Positions 61,698-64,000 of a stretch of DNA of 64,000 nt are shown piece by piece (within the stretch, counting starts at the first letter, position 1; each line of letters starts with the position of its first letter). Position numbers and translations under genes: made by a program. The notes under the pieces are model-generated. The model was not told where the DNA came from. It worked only from the letters and a program-made list of their open reading frames with translations, and made no database searches. The stretch is taken from contig CP085323.1 of the NCBI GenBank assembly GCA_022870745.1, positions 3,906,001 through 3,970,000 of the forward strand, given 5' to 3'. Source of the DNA: Silvibacterium acidisoli (lineage in GTDB: Bacteria > Acidobacteriota > Terriglobia > Terriglobales > Acidobacteriaceae).

Positions 61698-63579
61698 GAG
61701 AGATGGTCCTCCCCCCGAGTCGAAGCTTTCCACTTTCCTGGATGGTCGTAGTAGCTTCAAAGTCGTCATGGAAACTGCCGCGCACCCATCGAAACTCATC
61801 GTCTATGGCAAGCCGGGTGAACTGAGTTCGTCGCTCTTGCGGAATGAGATGAAGCAATTCTTCCGAGGCCATTCTGATAACTCCGGCGCGAATGACCAGG
61901 TGTACGTCTTTCCATGTAAGTGCTTGCAGAGTTTGTGCCGGTGACTGACCGTAATCCCTTACCACGATCAGGTCGGCAATGCCCCCCGCATGGATCTGTG
62001 CGTATTCCTGAGAGAGACGCAGCATTGCAGCCGGAGAGGTGGTCAGCATCGAGTAGAGCTTGCCGGCCGGCAAATCATAACGTGAGGTTGCGTATGCAGC
62101 TTCATCCAGCAGGTCTCCGCAGGCTGTCAGCGGAGAGTCGCTTCCGATGGCGGCGAGCTCGAAACCATTTACCAGTTGTGGCAGAGGTATTGCGCCGAAC
62201 AGGAACTGGTTGGAGCTGGGACAGAATACAAGCGCCACGCCTGAGCTCTGTAAGGTTGCGATGTCATCGTGACCGACAGCTAAGCCGTGAACGAGAATCG
62301 TTCCGCTGCGCATCAATCCAAGGTGATGTAGATCCCGCAATTCCGCTGCGGCCGATGCACTAAGCCCTTCGCAGGCGTGGAGAATAAACGGAATGTCGGA
62401 CTGAACGCTCTCCTGGGCCCTGAGGCCTTCGGGATCGAATGCTGGGGAATGAATCCAACGCATCCTGTCGACCACACGAACGGGGAAGCTGGGATCGAGC
62501 ATTCCGGGCGAGATGGGATTGTGGTGACATACCGTCGTCACTCCGCAGAGAAGATTTCTTACTGCTCCCCAGCGCACGCGCACATCGTGTGGAACCATCC
62601 GGTGAAGAGCAATCTCGTCGGCGTAACGTGAGTGAATGTCATTCGCCCACTCCCTTGTGTCTTGGTACGGTCCCTCGCCGAGTTGCCGGAAAAGGCTGAA
62701 ATCAAGGTGATCGTGAGCGTTGATCAGCCCAGGCAGCAACATGTATCCATCAAGCGAGAGCTCTCGAGCTTCAGCTTTGTTGTCCTGTTGAAGGAAGCTG
62801 ATCTTTTCCCCGTTGATCCCAAGCGTGGCCTGCAATCCAAGATCGCTTGTGATCGCGCAACGCGCTCCAGAGATGCTGTACTCCGCAGCCAGAGGGTCGT
62901 GCGTGAGCTGAAGCAGGTAAAGCGCAGGATCATTCTTGATCTTTTCGAAGGCGTCGATTCGTCCGGCATCATTGAATAGGAAGCGCTCAGCTTCAGAAAA
63001 TGGAACTTCCAAGTCGGTCCGAAGATGAAGAGCTTGTTGTTGCAATAAGGTGCGGATGTTCGAGAGGCATCGATGGTTCCATTGAATCGATACCTCTTCA
63101 CCCTCTGTATGGAACGAGCGCTTCCATGCGAACTTATCTGCCGTGCCTGGATGCATGTCTACAAGGAACATCTGCCCTTCGGGCCGCAGTAACCGCTTCA
63201 TCTCGCAGCAGAAAGCGTGAAGGTCCTGCACGTAACTCAGAACGAAGGAGCAGACGATAACATCCACGCTCCGATCGGCCAGTGGAACCGTCGTGCAGTC
63301 TGAGCGGTGCAGCTTGCTATGTTGCGGAAGGCGCAGGCGAGCGAGTTCCAGCATCTGCTCCGAGTAATCGACACCGTGCAGAGAGGAAGCGCCTTTACGC
63401 ATGAAAAGATCAAAGTGCCTGCCGGTGCCGCAACCTGCATCCAGGATGGTCTTTCCATCCAGCGATGGCAATAGGGCGTCCAGCAGTCGAGCTTCGAGCG
63501 TGCAGAATGGATTGCTTGCGTCGTTGTAAACAGCGGCCCAGCGATTGAAAACATCCGGTGTTGGAGACGCGGAAATCAC
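61690..63579 (-). CDS. Fusion of a SAM-dependent methyltransferase and an amidohydrolase
   Basis: 629 residues from a GTG that overlaps the upstream stop (GTGA). The N-terminal ~200 residues are a class I methyltransferase: TILDAGCGTGRHFDLFM, LHGVDYSEQMLELAR and VDVIVCSFVLSYV. From about residue 215 an amidohydrolase of the SsnA/MtaD kind follows: MLLPGLINAHDHLDF with the metal HxH, then HACEGLS, LVHGLAVGHDD and IGSDSPLTACGD with the metal aspartate. No stop or frame change lies between the two, so it is one polypeptide. A deaminase or hydrolase plus methylation within a radical SAM operon suggests a dedicated small-molecule pathway. Substrate is unknown. Confidence 0.88.
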   Translation of the reverse strand: MISASPTPDVFNRWAAVYNDASNPFCTLEARLLDALLPSLDGKTILDAGCGTGRHFDLFMRKGASSLHGVDYSEQMLELARLRLPQHSKLHRSDCTTVPLADRSVDVIVCSFVLSYVQDLHAFCCEMKRLLRPEGQMFLVDMHPGTADKFAWKRSFHTEGEEVSIQWNHRCLSNIRTLLQQQALHLRTDLEVPFSEAERFLFNDAGRIDAFEKIKNDPALYLLQLTHDPLAAEYSISGARCAITSDLGLQATLGINGEKISFLQQDNKAEARELSLDGYMLLPGLINAHDHLDFSLFRQLGEGPYQDTREWANDIHSRYADEIALHRMVPHDVRVRWGAVRNLLCGVTTVCHHNPISPGMLDPSFPVRVVDRMRWIHSPAFDPEGLRAQESVQSDIPFILHACEGLSASAAAELRDLHHLGLMRSGTILVHGLAVGHDDIATLQSSGVALVFCPSSNQFLFGAIPLPQLVNGFELAAIGSDSPLTACGDLLDEAAYATSRYDLPAGKLYSMLTTSPAAMLRLSQEYAQIHAGGIADLIVVRDYGQSPAQTLQALTWKDVHLVIRAGVIRMASEELLHLIPQERRTQFTRLAIDDEFRWVRGSFHDDFEATTTIQESGKLRLGGRTISLA

Positions 63580-64000
63580 AGGCTTTCCCGCTTCGGTTTG
63601 CGTAGGTCTATGAAGCGTTGAGCCCACACAAGTTCGTATGGCGCGCTGTATACACCGGTCGCATAACGCCACGCGCTCAGGGTTTGCAGCAAGTATCTTC
63701 CCCAGCGCGGCGCGCGAATGTCCTGCACGGTAGGCCAGCGTGAGGCTACCACTGTCTCGAAATTGTCGATCAGGCGTTTGGTCTCGCGCTTCATCCATGG
63801 AGCCCTTGTGTCCACGCGTAAAGTGAAGTCCATCCACTCTTTGCTGGCCCACTCTGCGGGGCTGGAGGGGAAGCTGACTTTGTCGTCCACATCGCCGTAC
63901 ATCGCGCCTCTCTGTGGGGTCGGCGTGTAGTGTTGAATGATGATCTCGGCGTCAGGGTTGATGCGTTTGATCTTGCGGACAAATGCGAGCGTTTCGCGGG
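63576..64000 (-). CDS. Radical SAM/cobalamin-binding-type protein, C-terminal part only
   Basis: About 141 residues are visible; the gene continues beyond the right edge. The visible start reads RETLAFVRKIKRINPDAEII and then YTPTPQRGAMY, a pattern I know from the end of the SAM barrel in B12-binding-domain radical SAM proteins. The rest is the usual helical C-terminal tail. The catalytic cysteines are outside the window. The stop overlaps the GTG of the fusion gene. It is the most upstream visible member of the operon. Confidence 0.72.
   Translation of the reverse strand, partial: RETLAFVRKIKRINPDAEIIIQHYTPTPQRGAMYGDVDDKVSFPSSPAEWASKEWMDFTLRVDTRAPWMKRETKRLIDNFETVVASRWPTVQDIRAPRWGRYLLQTLSAWRYATGVYSAPYELVWAQRFIDLRKPKRESL

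Noticed and set aside
1-64000. CRISPR arrays, tRNA/rRNA genes, insertion sequences, prophage or attachment sites.
   Set aside because: I read for regular repeats, cloverleaf-like segments, transposase motifs and integrase genes and saw none.

Overview
The window is about 64 kb of a GC-rich (roughly 60%) bacterial chromosome. The content points to a soil or plant-associated Acidobacteriota of the class Terriglobia (Terriglobus/Edaphobacter/Granulicella-like). This rests on two Oar-like TonB-dependent receptors with carboxypeptidase-regulatory domains, many secreted glycosidases, and tight operons with ATGA/GTGA overlaps. The taxonomic call is an inference from gene style. I saw no rRNA, tRNA, CRISPR array or insertion sequence. 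Both ends cut genes: a 2Fe-2S subunit at the left and a radical SAM/B12 protein at the right.

Region 1 (1-30.5 kb) is catabolic. A coupled operon (2Fe-2S subunit, FAD oxidoreductase, DapA-family deaminase, alpha-ketoglutarate semialdehyde dehydrogenase) matches the D-hydroxyproline to alpha-ketoglutarate route. It is followed by a GH27 alpha-galactosidase, a ~920-residue secreted protein of DUF5695 type, an APC permease and a GntR/FCD regulator. Then come a TonB receptor, an S9 prolyl-peptidase-like enzyme with a DUF885 peptidase, a divergent GH127 beta-L-arabinofuranosidase with a second DUF5695 paralogue, a zinc alcohol dehydrogenase, a second TonB receptor and a TIM-barrel glycosidase-like protein. 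Hydroxyproline catabolism, GH127 (Hyp-linked beta-L-arabinose), GH27 (Ser-linked alpha-galactose) and proline-type peptidases together suggest a system for eating plant hydroxyproline-rich glycoproteins (extensins). A TGTATACA palindrome lies upstream of both the first receptor and the GH127/peptidase divergent promoter.

Region 2 (30.5-38.4 kb) is sulfur chemistry. It holds a TlpA-type thioredoxin, an outer-membrane barrel, an arylsulfate sulfotransferase with all its key residues, a second ASST-like protein that seems to lack the arginine, a PHP phosphatase that could act on pAp, and an APS kinase fused to a catalytically degenerate ATP sulfurylase domain.

Region 3 (38.4-60.6 kb) carries a response regulator/histidine kinase/porin/cupredoxin operon, then an exopolysaccharide locus: O-antigen-ligase-like protein, HprK-like kinase, nucleotidyltransferase, SLBB export protein, Wzz, flippase, GT4 and WecB/TagA glycosyltransferases. 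Mixed in are a stand-alone CuA cupredoxin, two cytochromes c and an outer-membrane barrel. Five promoters here share one architecture: TGACA-like boxes repeated every 11 bp, a 20-nt gap, then a TANNNT -10 box. The last part of the polysaccharide operon is translationally coupled to a type III polyketide synthase, a methyltransferase and an FAD oxidoreductase.

Region 4 (60.6-64 kb, minus strand) is a coupled trio: a B12/radical SAM protein (partial), a methyltransferase-amidohydrolase fusion, and a radical SAM protein with an extra C-terminal cysteine cluster.
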